DNA of 64,000 nucleotides from RH2-MAG17b sp050745265 (GTDB taxonomy: Bacteria > Acidobacteriota > Terriglobia > UBA7540): NCBI GenBank assembly GCA_050745265.1, contig JBOGKE010000078.1, positions 1-64,000 of the forward strand, read 5' to 3'. Below the pieces are notes generated by a model that had not been told where the DNA came from, made no database searches, and saw only the letters and a list, made by a program, of their open reading frames with translations. Of this stretch, positions 45,081 through 53,203 are shown piece by piece. Both the position numbers and the translations under genes were made by a program. Position 1 is the stretch's first letter; every line of letters starts with the position of its first letter.

Positions 45081-45134
45081 TGTAGCGGCGGCCTCTGGCC
45101 GCCGGAATTCGGGCGCTCAGAGAGCGCCGCTACA
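45081..45134. repeat. Paired REP palindrome (TGTAGCGGCG ... CGCCGCTACA)
   Basis: A 54-base element whose ends TGTAGCGGCG and CGCCGCTACA are inverted, with inner hairpins GGCGGCC/GGCCGCC and GGCGCTC/GAGCGCC, so that it can fold as a cruciform. It lies between the convergent lemA and STAND genes and may also act as a bidirectional transcription barrier. Confidence 0.65.
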
Positions 45135-45195
45135 GCGATCGAGCGCCACTATAATACGTAAACCTCACTAGAAACAACTCCGCGGCGCCCGGTTT

Positions 45196-48100
45196 TCAGC
45201 GCGGACGGCTCGACCCGGAGACGGACGCGGGCGGCGCGGCCAGATCGCGGGGGCACGCCTGGTGCAAGTACTCCTTGCATTCATCTTGCGTCCAGGCGCG
45301 GACAGTCCGGCGGCGCACCAGGCGCAGGAGCTCTTGATCGTCCAATATGAAAACGCGCACCATGCCGTCGTCGCAGGCCGTGGCCAGTCGTTTCCCGTCC
45401 GGGCTGAACGAAACCTGTTCGACGCCGCTCGGGTGAGTGAAACGGAACAGTTCGTCGCCCGTGCGCGCGTCCCAGACCCTCGCCGTTCGGTCAAAACTGG
45501 CGGTGGCGACGCGGGTACCATCGTAACTGAAGGCAATACCATCAACAACGTTGGTATGTCCCCTCAGAACAATCTTCCGACCGGTATTCAGGTCCCAGAT
45601 GATCCCCGTGTGATCGGCGCTGGCAGTGGCCAGGCGTTTGCCGTGAGGGCTGAAGGCCACCCATTCCACTTGACCATGGTGCCCCGACAACCCGCGAAGC
45701 TGCTTTCCGGATGAGGCGTCCCAAACTCGCGCGGTCCAATCCAATGATGCCGCGGCCACGAGCTTACCATCGCGGCTGAACGCTACGCCGTCCACGTACA
45801 CCTGGCCGCCGCTCATCGTCAGGAGGGTGCGACCGGTGGCGACGTCCCACACTACGACGCTATTTGCAGGTCCAGAACTCGCCAATCGGCTTCCGTCCAG
45901 GCTGAATGCTAAGCCGCTTGGCGAGCCCGCGGGCCATGATCGCACCAGCCGGCCCGTCGCGGTATCGTGAATTTCTATGTGGCCCGCCATATCGTAGGTC
46001 GCAATGAGACTCGCATCCCGGCTCAGCGCCGCTGCGAAGATCGGTTGTTTGGAGGCTTCAGGAATCGTCCGGGTGATGCGATCCGCGTCGCCATCCCACA
46101 ATTTCGCCGTTGCGTCGAGGCTGGCGCTCGCCACCCGGTCTCCGCGCGCGCTGAAAGCCACGTCTTCGATGGCGTTGCGGTGAACCCCGGGCACATTCCA
46201 ATACCGGACCGTTCGGTCCCAGCTTCCGGTCAGCAAATGGTCGCCCCGCGGATCGAATGATATGCTCCGGACGGCTCCTTTGTGCCCGAGCAGCTCCAGA
46301 AGCTGGCGTCCCGTCGCCACGTCCCAGATCGCTACCCGGCCGTCCTCATTACCTGTCGCGAGGCGGGCCCCGCTCGGGCTGAAGCAAAGGCTGACGACGT
46401 CGTTCCCGGGCCCGGATAAGGTTTCGATCGGGCGGCCGGAGGCCGAGTCCCATATCTTGACGGTCCGATCGGAGCTGCTCGACGCAAGCCGGCGGCCGTC
46501 CGCGCTGAAGGCCACCGCCTGAATGGGCAGAGTGTGACCCTGGAGCGTCTTGAACAATCGTCCGATTTTCGAATCCCAGATTTTGACCGTCTTATCAGCG
46601 CTGCCCGTAGCCAGGCGTGTGCCGTCGCGACTGAAGGCCAGGGCCGTAACAGACAGTTTATGGAATTGCTTCGGAGAGAAATTTGCTCGTCCCGTTCTCG
46701 AGTCATAGACAGCAACGGTTCCGTTGATGCCGCCCACCGCCAGAAGCACCCCGGTTTCGCTGAACACCGCCCCGCTTACGCTCTCGGGCAGTCCTGGAAG
46801 GCTGATCGACCGGCGCGAAGCCAGGATCCAGACTCGAAGCTGCTTGTGCAAATCCGCGGTGACGAGCAAGCTTCCGTCTGGAGACAGAGCCGTCATCGCA
46901 ACCTGGTATCCTCCGCCGCGAAGGGTGGCCAATTGCTTATTTGAGGCAACATCCCACACTCGGACGGTCCCGCCCTGCTCTGCCGCGGCCATCCGCTTTC
47001 CATCCGGGGTGAAACTGATCGCCCACACACCATCCGCTCCCAACTCCGGAGTCGTCCGGCGCAACCACGACGTCTGCACGGCGCGATTCAGCGCATCACG
47101 CGCCTCGTTTCGCAGGTCCCGCACGTCGTATCTCAAGCTCGCGGGAAGTGTGTTATTGTCCAACCGCATGAGCGAAGACTCGGCGTACGTCGCGAGCAGC
47201 ACGCTGCGCTCAGGATTCGTATCCAGATTGCCGGAACTGGCCGAGATCAGACCGTGCGCGACCTCCATCTGCGCCTCGGCGCCAGCTCTCTTCCAATTTC
47301 TGCGGGCCATCGAGGCAAGGACAACCGCCAGCAGAGCCAAAAACGCCGCCGCGATCAGCATCCAGCGCGTTCGACGAAGCGCCCTGGCCCTCTCTTCCAG
47401 GCGCCCCTGCCGCTCGTTTGCGAGCAACTGAGCCTTCTCCGCCAGTTCCCGCTGGCGGCGAGCCTCGTCTTCCTGCCGGGCGGCTTCGAGGGCGGCCTCC
47501 TTTTCAGCAACGAGCTGTTTTTGAGCCTGAATGTACTGGGCGCGCCACTCGAGAATGGGGCGGCCGAGCACGTCGTGGAAGATTTCAAATCGTGGCGGCA
47601 GCGACACACGCCGCAGCACGCGCCGGTCGGAAAGCTTGAGCAGCACCGGCCACACCTGTTCGCGAGACAATTCGGCCCACGAGACCAGGTCCGAGGTTTC
47701 CTGGGCGATCTTCTTGTAGTTGGGAGTGACAAGATAGCGGAAAATTCGAGCGCAGATCATCCGCTCATCCTCTGAAAGCCCGTCCATCACATGCGCCAGA
47801 TGACTCTGCAGAATTCGATCCGCTTTCCCGAGCTCTTCGAAGGTGCTCAGCCGGATCACGCGCGACTGCCGCTCGTTGATTTCCTCGTTCCACAGGCGCT
47901 CCATCACGAGTTGGAGGAACGGAGTTTCAATCCGCTCCTCTCTTGCCTGGCCTTCGGTCTGGCCCGCCCCGCCGAATTCGCAGCTCTGCAGCTTTCCGGT
48001 CCGGACTTCGTCGAGGATTGAGCGCACCAATTCATCTTCAATGGCGACGGGCGCGCCGTTCGCGAGCTTTTGATTATAGAGGTCAAGGGGCTTCCGGATC

Positions 48101-48687
48101 GCCTCCTCGGCCGCCGCCATATTCAGATGGTCGATGCGAAACGTATTGCTCAGCAGATTCGGGATTCGCGCGTCGAAGCGGTCCAGGCGGGAGAGCCAGT
48201 CGTCGCGGAGCGAGATGGCGAAACCCGACTCGGACTCGATGCCATTGATGGCTGCCGCGAGCTCCCCGTCGAACGGCGCCTCCGACTCGGGATGATAGAG
48301 GAAGTATTCTTCGAACTGGTCGAGAATCACAAGAATCGCGCCATCAAAAGCGGCGCCGATCGCCGCAAGCAGGTCCGGCAACGGCAGATCCAGATTCAGC
48401 CCCAAGGGCTTTCCAAGCTTCGCCTCAACGGCGTTCGCACACTTCTCCTTGAGCGCCGTGGCAAACTTGGGATCCTGCCATTGACTGAAGTACACGGGGA
48501 CGGTGCGAGACGCGGAATCAAGGCCCGGAACGACGCCGGCCGCAAGGACGGATGTTTTGCCCACGCCGCTCGCGCCGTAAAGAACCGTCACCGGCGCCGC
48601 ATAAAGACTCGACGAAATGATCGTCTGCTCGCGCTCGCGTCCGAAGAAATACTCGCGCTCTCCCGCGGTGAACGGTTGCAGGCCCAC
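45196..48687 (-). CDS. STAND (nSTAND1) NTPase with membrane anchor and 14 WD40 repeats
   Basis: A 1163-residue signal-transduction ATPase. Residues 1-16 carry the start of the nSTAND1 module (GLQPFTAGEREYFFGRE). Walker A GASGVGKTS is at 38-46 and Walker B LVILDQFEEYF at 119-129 (Asp123). Winged-helix/helical parts run to about 400, then comes a predicted transmembrane helix (MLIAAAFLALLAVVLASM, about 440-460). From about 545 there are 14 WD40 repeats, enough for two seven-bladed propellers, and a DECKEYLHQACP tail. Repeats show the usual SPDG and (V/I)WD pattern, with some degenerate ones. STAND ATPases oligomerise on ligand binding. Here the propellers would be the sensor. Start: GTG 48687 is used, but an ATT at 48717 behind GGGAGG would restore the conserved CPYVGLQPF opening. 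The SIR2-domain gene is directly upstream. Confidence 0.9.
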   Translation of the reverse strand: MGLQPFTAGEREYFFGREREQTIISSSLYAAPVTVLYGASGVGKTSVLAAGVVPGLDSASRTVPVYFSQWQDPKFATALKEKCANAVEAKLGKPLGLNLDLPLPDLLAAIGAAFDGAILVILDQFEEYFLYHPESEAPFDGELAAAINGIESESGFAISLRDDWLSRLDRFDARIPNLLSNTFRIDHLNMAAAEEAIRKPLDLYNQKLANGAPVAIEDELVRSILDEVRTGKLQSCEFGGAGQTEGQAREERIETPFLQLVMERLWNEEINERQSRVIRLSTFEELGKADRILQSHLAHVMDGLSEDERMICARIFRYLVTPNYKKIAQETSDLVSWAELSREQVWPVLLKLSDRRVLRRVSLPPRFEIFHDVLGRPILEWRAQYIQAQKQLVAEKEAALEAARQEDEARRQRELAEKAQLLANERQGRLEERARALRRTRWMLIAAAFLALLAVVLASMARRNWKRAGAEAQMEVAHGLISASSGNLDTNPERSVLLATYAESSLMRLDNNTLPASLRYDVRDLRNEARDALNRAVQTSWLRRTTPELGADGVWAISFTPDGKRMAAAEQGGTVRVWDVASNKQLATLRGGGYQVAMTALSPDGSLLVTADLHKQLRVWILASRRSISLPGLPESVSGAVFSETGVLLAVGGINGTVAVYDSRTGRANFSPKQFHKLSVTALAFSRDGTRLATGSADKTVKIWDSKIGRLFKTLQGHTLPIQAVAFSADGRRLASSSSDRTVKIWDSASGRPIETLSGPGNDVVSLCFSPSGARLATGNEDGRVAIWDVATGRQLLELLGHKGAVRSISFDPRGDHLLTGSWDRTVRYWNVPGVHRNAIEDVAFSARGDRVASASLDATAKLWDGDADRITRTIPEASKQPIFAAALSRDASLIATYDMAGHIEIHDTATGRLVRSWPAGSPSGLAFSLDGSRLASSGPANSVVVWDVATGRTLLTMSGGQVYVDGVAFSRDGKLVAAASLDWTARVWDASSGKQLRGLSGHHGQVEWVAFSPHGKRLATASADHTGIIWDLNTGRKIVLRGHTNVVDGIAFSYDGTRVATASFDRTARVWDARTGDELFRFTHPSGVEQVSFSPDGKRLATACDDGMVRVFILDDQELLRLVRRRTVRAWTQDECKEYLHQACPRDLAAPPASVSGSSRPR

Positions 48688-48718
48688 GTAGGGACAGAAT
48701 GGAGCGCCTTGCGGAATA

Positions 48719-49741
48719 CTAACCTCCCATGACTGACCGGGTTTCCCGCAGTTTCGCGGCGAAGTCGTCGAGGTCGCAATCGAAAATCTTGACGTTGCGC
48801 CGATCCCACAGCGCGCGCTCTACATCGGAAGGATTCCGCTGGATTCCCCACGATTTCGGCGGCTCGTCATGACCGCTCGCGGCCGCCTGGTTGCGCGAGG
48901 CGAAGTGGTTGCTCATATTTTTCAGCACCAGCCTCAGGTTCCAATCTCTCAGCCCGTAGCCGAGAAACAGAAAGCTGCGCTCGCGGAAATATTGATAAAA
49001 GAACGCCGGCACCGCGCTGTTCGTGGTCATGCGCGAAAGAAACTCGACGTAGTCCTCTTCGGTGATCACGAAGTGGTCCCACTTATCGGTGGCGCGGGTG
49101 ATCGAGCCGTGCATCTTGAAGATCACGGTCGTCTTGCTCAGATCGATGTAGAGCTTCTTGGGGCTTTCGAACCGAGGTTCCGGGTCGGCGTGAGGCCGCC
49201 AGAGGATGGAGTTGGCGTGCTCCTTGCTGTCCGCAGGATATACGACGAGGTCGTAGGGTTTGCCCGCTTCGTCAAACGCCTGCTCCACCAGCGTGTCGTA
49301 GTTGGTCACGACGATCACCTGCGGCACGGGGATTTCCGCGAGGAGTTGGTGCAACGGGCCGGGCCTGTAATCTCGGTTCAGAATGAGGCGGAGACGGTTG
49401 CGAAGGTTCGGGCGGTCGCTCACGTCGACGTAGTAGGAGCACACTTTCGCCAGGTCGCTGCGCTCCCACAATTCCGTGGCCGGGTAGCCCGTCTCCTGAG
49501 CCAGCAGACAGGAAAGCTCGGAGCCCGTCGGAAGGAACGCGGACCCGCGAGGGTCCCACGCTGCCCCGCTCGGGCGCCCGGCACAGGACGCGCCCGCGCC
49601 CAGAAATGGAATCACGCGCCCCTGCCGCCACACGTTCCAGATCGGGCCATACGGCGGCGTTGGTCCGACCGCGATACCCGCTGCTCCCATAGGTACCCCG
49701 GCTATGCTATTTAGCTGAAGATTAACCGTTGCTCGAACCAT
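48719..49741 (-). CDS. SIR2-domain protein, probable NAD-cleaving effector
   Basis: A 340-residue SIR2-like protein: GAGAS at 48-52 (NAD pocket), VVTNYDTLVEQAF with Asn147, KMHGS with His211, and LFLGYGLRDWNLRLVL near 255. Asn and His are the two residues needed for NAD hydrolysis in anti-phage SIR2 proteins (ThsA, DSR, Avs-SIR2), and no Cys4 zinc finger of deacetylase sirtuins is seen. ATG 49741 behind GCAGGGGG is preferred over the longer frame at 49765. The next gene on the same strand is the 14-WD40 STAND ATPase, which starts within 31 bases (or 1 base) of this stop. The pairing of a SIR2 NADase with a STAND sensor suggests that this protein is the toxic effector of an abortive-infection or suicide module. 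Confidence 0.88.
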   Translation of the reverse strand: MVRATVNLQLNSIAGVPMGAAGIAVGPTPPYGPIWNVWRQGRVIPFLGAGASCAGRPSGAAWDPRGSAFLPTGSELSCLLAQETGYPATELWERSDLAKVCSYYVDVSDRPNLRNRLRLILNRDYRPGPLHQLLAEIPVPQVIVVTNYDTLVEQAFDEAGKPYDLVVYPADSKEHANSILWRPHADPEPRFESPKKLYIDLSKTTVIFKMHGSITRATDKWDHFVITEEDYVEFLSRMTTNSAVPAFFYQYFRERSFLFLGYGLRDWNLRLVLKNMSNHFASRNQAAASGHDEPPKSWGIQRNPSDVERALWDRRNVKIFDCDLDDFAAKLRETRSVMGG

Positions 49742-49986
49742 ATACCCCCTGCACTTGTTTGTCAACAGCCGTCGCCCAACCTTCGTCGCCGCCCCGCGAA
49801 TGCGGGGGCCAAGTCACTGGATTCCCGGTTTCGCGGGAATGACGGGTCCCGGCGATCCCGATACGGTGCGTCCCTCCTTTGCATCCTGCGGCGTGCCGTA
49901 AAGCAAATGCAGGATGACAGCGCCGGTGGTTGCAGCTTTGCCGCGCGGTGCCTCCCAACGAGCATCTCAAGATACAATCAGATTCG
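49742..49986. promoter_or_regulatory. Divergent intergenic region between SIR2 and TPR genes
   Basis: 245 bases that must contain the promoters of both divergent units. They also hold two hairpins, CCCCGCGAATGCGGGG (49792-49807) and ATTCCCGGTTTCGCGGGAAT (49821-49840). The second belongs to a repeat word (GGATTCCC to GGGAATGAC) found across many bacteria. No -35/-10 pair could be picked with confidence. Confidence 0.45.
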
Positions 49987-51177
49987 ATGAGCTTCTTGAG
50001 AGATCCCACATCCCTGGCCCGGCGGGCCGTTTTGCCCACCTTGCCCATCGTCTGCGCCATCCTGCTCATCGTCTGCTCCCGCGCATTCTCGTCGCCTGAT
50101 CGGAATTCGAGCGCGACTTCCGAAGCGCAACTCTTCAAGCAGGCTCAAGAACTGACGTCGGAAGGCCGCTTGCGTGACGCGGCCGGCGTCTACAACCAGA
50201 TTGTCCAGCTTGATTCCGGATCATTTGCAGCGCTCAACAACCTGGGAGTCATCGATTCGCATCTCGGCGACTACAAAGGCGCCGCCGCGGCGTATGAGCG
50301 GGCGCTGTCTCTGCGGCCGGGCTCATTCGCGGTGCTCATGAACCTCGGAATCGCCCATTTCAAGGAGAGCGATTTTAATGGCGCCGTCCAACCGCTGACT
50401 CGGGCGGTCGCGCTCCAGCCGCAAAACTTTCAGGCTCTCGCCCTGCTATCGCTCACTCAATATTCGGCCAAGGATTTTACCGGCGCGTGTCGGCATCTCG
50501 AACGGGCTGTCGCCCTGAGTCCTGGTAATCCGACCCTTGAATACATGCTGGGCGAGAGCTATCTGAGAACCGGGCAGGAGCAAAAGCTTGTGGATCGGTT
50601 CAGCACGATGGCACAGCCATCGGCCACTGATCGGATGTTGCTCGGGGCGGCTTCCGACGCCGTGGGGCGGACCCAAGACGCGATCCGGGAGTTCACCCTG
50701 GCCGCTTCGAGCGAGCCGGACGCGCTCTGTGTTCACTTTGGCCTTGGGTTTCTCTACTGGAAGGAGCACGATGACCTCCGCGCGGCCGGGCAATTTGGGC
50801 TCGAGATGGAGGACGCGGGCTGGGTACCGCAATCCGAGGCGTACCTTGGCGATATCGATCTGCGGCGCGGAAAGCGTAGGGAAAGCCGCGCGATGCTCGA
50901 ACAAGCGCTGAGGCTCAATCCCGATCTCAGCTTGGCTCACCTCGATCTCGGGATTCTCGACGCGCTCGACAAGAGCTACGGCGATGCTGCCGCCGAGTTC
51001 GAAAAAACGATTCGGCTTGATCCGAAAATGGCGGAGGGTTATCGGCGTCTCGCGCAAGTCTATGCCGCCGAGGGCAAGCCGCGCCTGGCGGCGTCCGCAA
51101 CGGCGCAAGCGAACAGTCTGAAGGGCGAACGGCCGGAGAGCCTAGCGGAGAAAGCGGCCCTCATCCCGCCGCCGTGA
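49987..51177 (+). CDS. TPR-repeat protein
   Basis: A 396-residue protein with an N-terminal hydrophobic segment (VLPTLPIVCAILLIVCSRAFS) that is probably a signal anchor or signal peptide, then about ten tetratricopeptide repeats, e.g. FAALNNLGVIDSHLGDYKGA, then SFAVLMNLGIAHFKESDF and SLAHLDLGILDALDKSYGDA. TPRs are protein-binding scaffolds, and no catalytic domain is present. The ATG at 49987 is chosen over the longer frame at 49930 because it starts just before the hydrophobic stretch. It is divergent from the SIR2-STAND pair across 245 bases. A link to that module cannot be ruled out. Confidence 0.75.
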   Translation: MSFLRDPTSLARRAVLPTLPIVCAILLIVCSRAFSSPDRNSSATSEAQLFKQAQELTSEGRLRDAAGVYNQIVQLDSGSFAALNNLGVIDSHLGDYKGAAAAYERALSLRPGSFAVLMNLGIAHFKESDFNGAVQPLTRAVALQPQNFQALALLSLTQYSAKDFTGACRHLERAVALSPGNPTLEYMLGESYLRTGQEQKLVDRFSTMAQPSATDRMLLGAASDAVGRTQDAIREFTLAASSEPDALCVHFGLGFLYWKEHDDLRAAGQFGLEMEDAGWVPQSEAYLGDIDLRRGKRRESRAMLEQALRLNPDLSLAHLDLGILDALDKSYGDAAAEFEKTIRLDPKMAEGYRRLAQVYAAEGKPRLAASATAQANSLKGERPESLAEKAALIPPP

Positions 51178-51189
51178 AGGCGAGTAGCG

Positions 51190-51642
51190 CCGGGCTTCAG
51201 GGGCTGCGGAAAAAGGCGCTGCCAACTGTCGTTCTGCGCCCTTCGGCTCCGCTCTCCAGAAACTTCTCGTGAAGACGAGCGAAAGGCCCGAAGGGCCGCA
51301 ATAAAGTAGCCCCGGGCGCAAGCCCGGGGGAGGGCAGCACCCCAAATTGCCGCTCCGCGCCCGCCGCCCGGTGCCGGCACCTGGCGGCGGGCGCGGAAAG
51401 ATGATCCTTGGAGGCTCACGTTCCCACGGCTTGCGCCGTGGGCTACTTTATTTCGCCCGCTCCGCGGGCTTACGCCGACGTTTCCGGCGCTATGGACCCG
51501 CCGCGAGGCGGGCAAGCAACTCAGGGTAAACTCCCCGAAGAATCTCTGCATTTAAGAATCATACCAATATGGAGATTCCTCGCCGCCTGCGGCTGCTCAG
51601 AATGACACGGTCCGGGGGTTTTCCGCAGCCTCTTCAGCCCGG
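51190..51642. repeat. Composite element: split MITE ends enclosing REP palindromes
   Basis: The 474-base gap after the TPR gene starts with CCGGGCTTCAGGGGCTGCGG plus an A-run (51190-51214), and at 51617-51642 has the inverted counterpart TTTTCCGCAGCC then CCCGG. TCATTCTGAG-like words face inward from each end. Between them are CCCGGGCGCAAGCCCGGG, a longer GCGCCCGCCGCC palindrome near 51350-51400, and CCACGGCTTGCGCCGTGG. It reads as a MITE-like element that was invaded by REP palindromes. No protein gene is seen. Confidence 0.55.
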
Positions 51643-51651
51643 CATGCCGCC

Positions 51652-52911
51652 CTAAAGGGCGGCTCTACCGGCCGCGCAAGGGTCCGCCGGGGCGACGATA
51701 CGAATGAAATGATCGGACATCACAAACGGCGCGCGCGGCAGGCGGCACTTCGGCATGTGGCAGGTCGCGCAGTTGTGGGTGGCGACAGGGCAGGCCTTTC
51801 CGAAACGAACCGCGCCTGCGGCGCGATGCGTCGCGGGATGGCAGGAGAGGCACGCCGAATCGTAGGCGGCCTCGCGTTGGAGCGGTTGATGCGGATCGTG
51901 ACACGTGACGCAAGTGATGCGGCGTGTCATGATCCAGCACTGGCTCATTTCAAGCCGGTACGGCTCGTAATGAACCGTATCCAAGCCGTGAAGTCCCTCG
52001 GCGATCACGAGAGCTGAAGTACGGTGGCACGCGCCGCAGAAATTCTCCATCGCCGGCGGCGCGAGTGTGGCAGGATTGAATATTAAGCTGTTTGCTGCTT
52101 GCGCTCCCGCCGGCACGGTGCGGCCGCGGTAGGAAGCCGATTTCGCTCGCTCCTCCATCAGGGATACGTGCCGCGCTCCCGGCCCGTGGCACGCTTCGCA
52201 GGTGACGCCGCGGATCATTTCATCTACTCGCAGCTGATTGTCCGTGACTGCCGCCGTGGTGTGGCAGGAGATGCATTGCTGCGCCGCGACCGGAACCAGA
52301 GGCAACCCGAAAGCCGCCGGAAGCGTGGGCGGCGGCGAACCGGATAGCCCGGCGACAACGGAGAGGCGGTGCAGGACCGGATAATAGGCAGCCTCGCTTT
52401 CGTAATATGTTCCATTCAGGCGAAAGATGAAGGCTTGCCCCACAACTCCGACTCCGTAAGCCCACAGAAGGGGAACCGACAGGGTCTGCGCGCCATCGGT
52501 GACGGAATAAATGCTCTGGTTACCCGACCGGGCGATTCGGTAAGTGTATTTGCCGCGCTGAAAGCTCATGTCGGGATTCGCGCGCAGATACTGGCTATCG
52601 GCCGCGGGCTCGATCGCATGGGCCATCTGGGTCGCCGACCACGTTCGTGCGATCGATGCGTGACATCGGGCACAAACCTCGGGACCGGTGTAGGCGTCGC
52701 GCGGGTCAGAACCTCGGTTGGGCCACCACGCGCCGGCGTGGGTCTGAGCCGGCGTTATTTCGGGCCGCGTATCACTGACGGTTTGCGCGATCGCGAGAGG
52801 GCCCGCCATCAACAGGAAGGCAAAAGCCAGAAAGCAGACGGCTCTAGAGACGGCGGAAAAAGCTCGGAACGTATCATTCTGAGGAGCCGTAGGCGACGAA
52901 GAATCCCGCAT
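51652..52911 (-). CDS. Multihaem c-type cytochrome (seven CXXCH)
   Basis: A 419-residue exported cytochrome with seven haem-c motifs: CARCH, CISCH, CEACH, CGACH, CVTCH, CLSCH and CATCH. The spacing and the PxxCxxCH blocks resemble cytochrome c554/NrfB-like families of respiratory electron carriers. The export leader is hydrophobic (AVCFLAFAFLLMAGPLAIAQ), giving periplasmic maturation by haem lyase. The ATG at 52911 (or TTG 52926) reads MRDSSSPTAPQNDTFRAF. These first codons lie inside a copy of the dispersed MITE-like repeat, so the ancestral start was probably lost and replaced by the repeat. The partner in electron transfer is not visible. Confidence 0.85.
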   Translation of the reverse strand: MRDSSSPTAPQNDTFRAFSAVSRAVCFLAFAFLLMAGPLAIAQTVSDTRPEITPAQTHAGAWWPNRGSDPRDAYTGPEVCARCHASIARTWSATQMAHAIEPAADSQYLRANPDMSFQRGKYTYRIARSGNQSIYSVTDGAQTLSVPLLWAYGVGVVGQAFIFRLNGTYYESEAAYYPVLHRLSVVAGLSGSPPPTLPAAFGLPLVPVAAQQCISCHTTAAVTDNQLRVDEMIRGVTCEACHGPGARHVSLMEERAKSASYRGRTVPAGAQAANSLIFNPATLAPPAMENFCGACHRTSALVIAEGLHGLDTVHYEPYRLEMSQCWIMTRRITCVTCHDPHQPLQREAAYDSACLSCHPATHRAAGAVRFGKACPVATHNCATCHMPKCRLPRAPFVMSDHFIRIVAPADPCAAGRAAL

Positions 52912-52925
52912 TTTTTTGATTCTCA
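52848..52925. repeat. Half MITE-like element, overlapping the cytochrome 5' end
   Basis: From GGCGGAAAAAGCTCGGAACG through ATCATTCTGAGGAGCCGTAG to the AATC word near 52905, this matches the left half of the element at 54271-54450. It covers the first codons of the cytochrome gene. The right half is missing. Confidence 0.7.
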
Positions 52926-53065
52926 AATATAGAGACTAGCCCGGGTAATCCGAACATGCCGATTATCGGCTGTGATTTGCATTCGCGCCACAGTCAAATT
53001 GCGATGTGGGGCGCGAAAGCGACGACGTTCCGGACAAAATCTCAGCGGCGGCGGGTATACTTGCG

Positions 53066-53151
53066 GTAGCGTCGCCCTTAAGGGCGGCACGTGCTGGGCT
53101 AAAAGCCCGGCGCTACTCGCGAAATTCCGTAGAGCCGCCCTTCAGGGCGGC
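53066..53151. repeat. REP palindromes (GTAGCG type) upstream of the PIG-L gene
   Basis: GTAGCGTCGCCC (53066-) and GCCCGGCGCTAC (-53116) bound a cruciform with inner hairpins GCCCTTAAGGGC and GGGCTAAAAGCCC. A second unit GTAGAGCCGCCC/GGGCGGC is at 53129-53151. They fill most of the gap between the cytochrome and deacetylase genes. Confidence 0.65.
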
Positions 53152-53203
53152 AGGCGATCAGCCGCGGACGTGAAAAGCAGCGCCACGCTAAACGGAGGAA
53201 CAC

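Noticed and set aside
48719..49741. SIR2-domain protein as a classic sirtuin deacetylase
   Set aside because: No Cys4 zinc-binding module is present, and the size and order of GAGAS, TNYD and HGS motifs match the NAD-hydrolysing group.
51060..51551. Minus-strand frame across the gap after the TPR gene
   Set aside because: Made of repeat and palindrome sequence. No ribosome site or recognisable domain.
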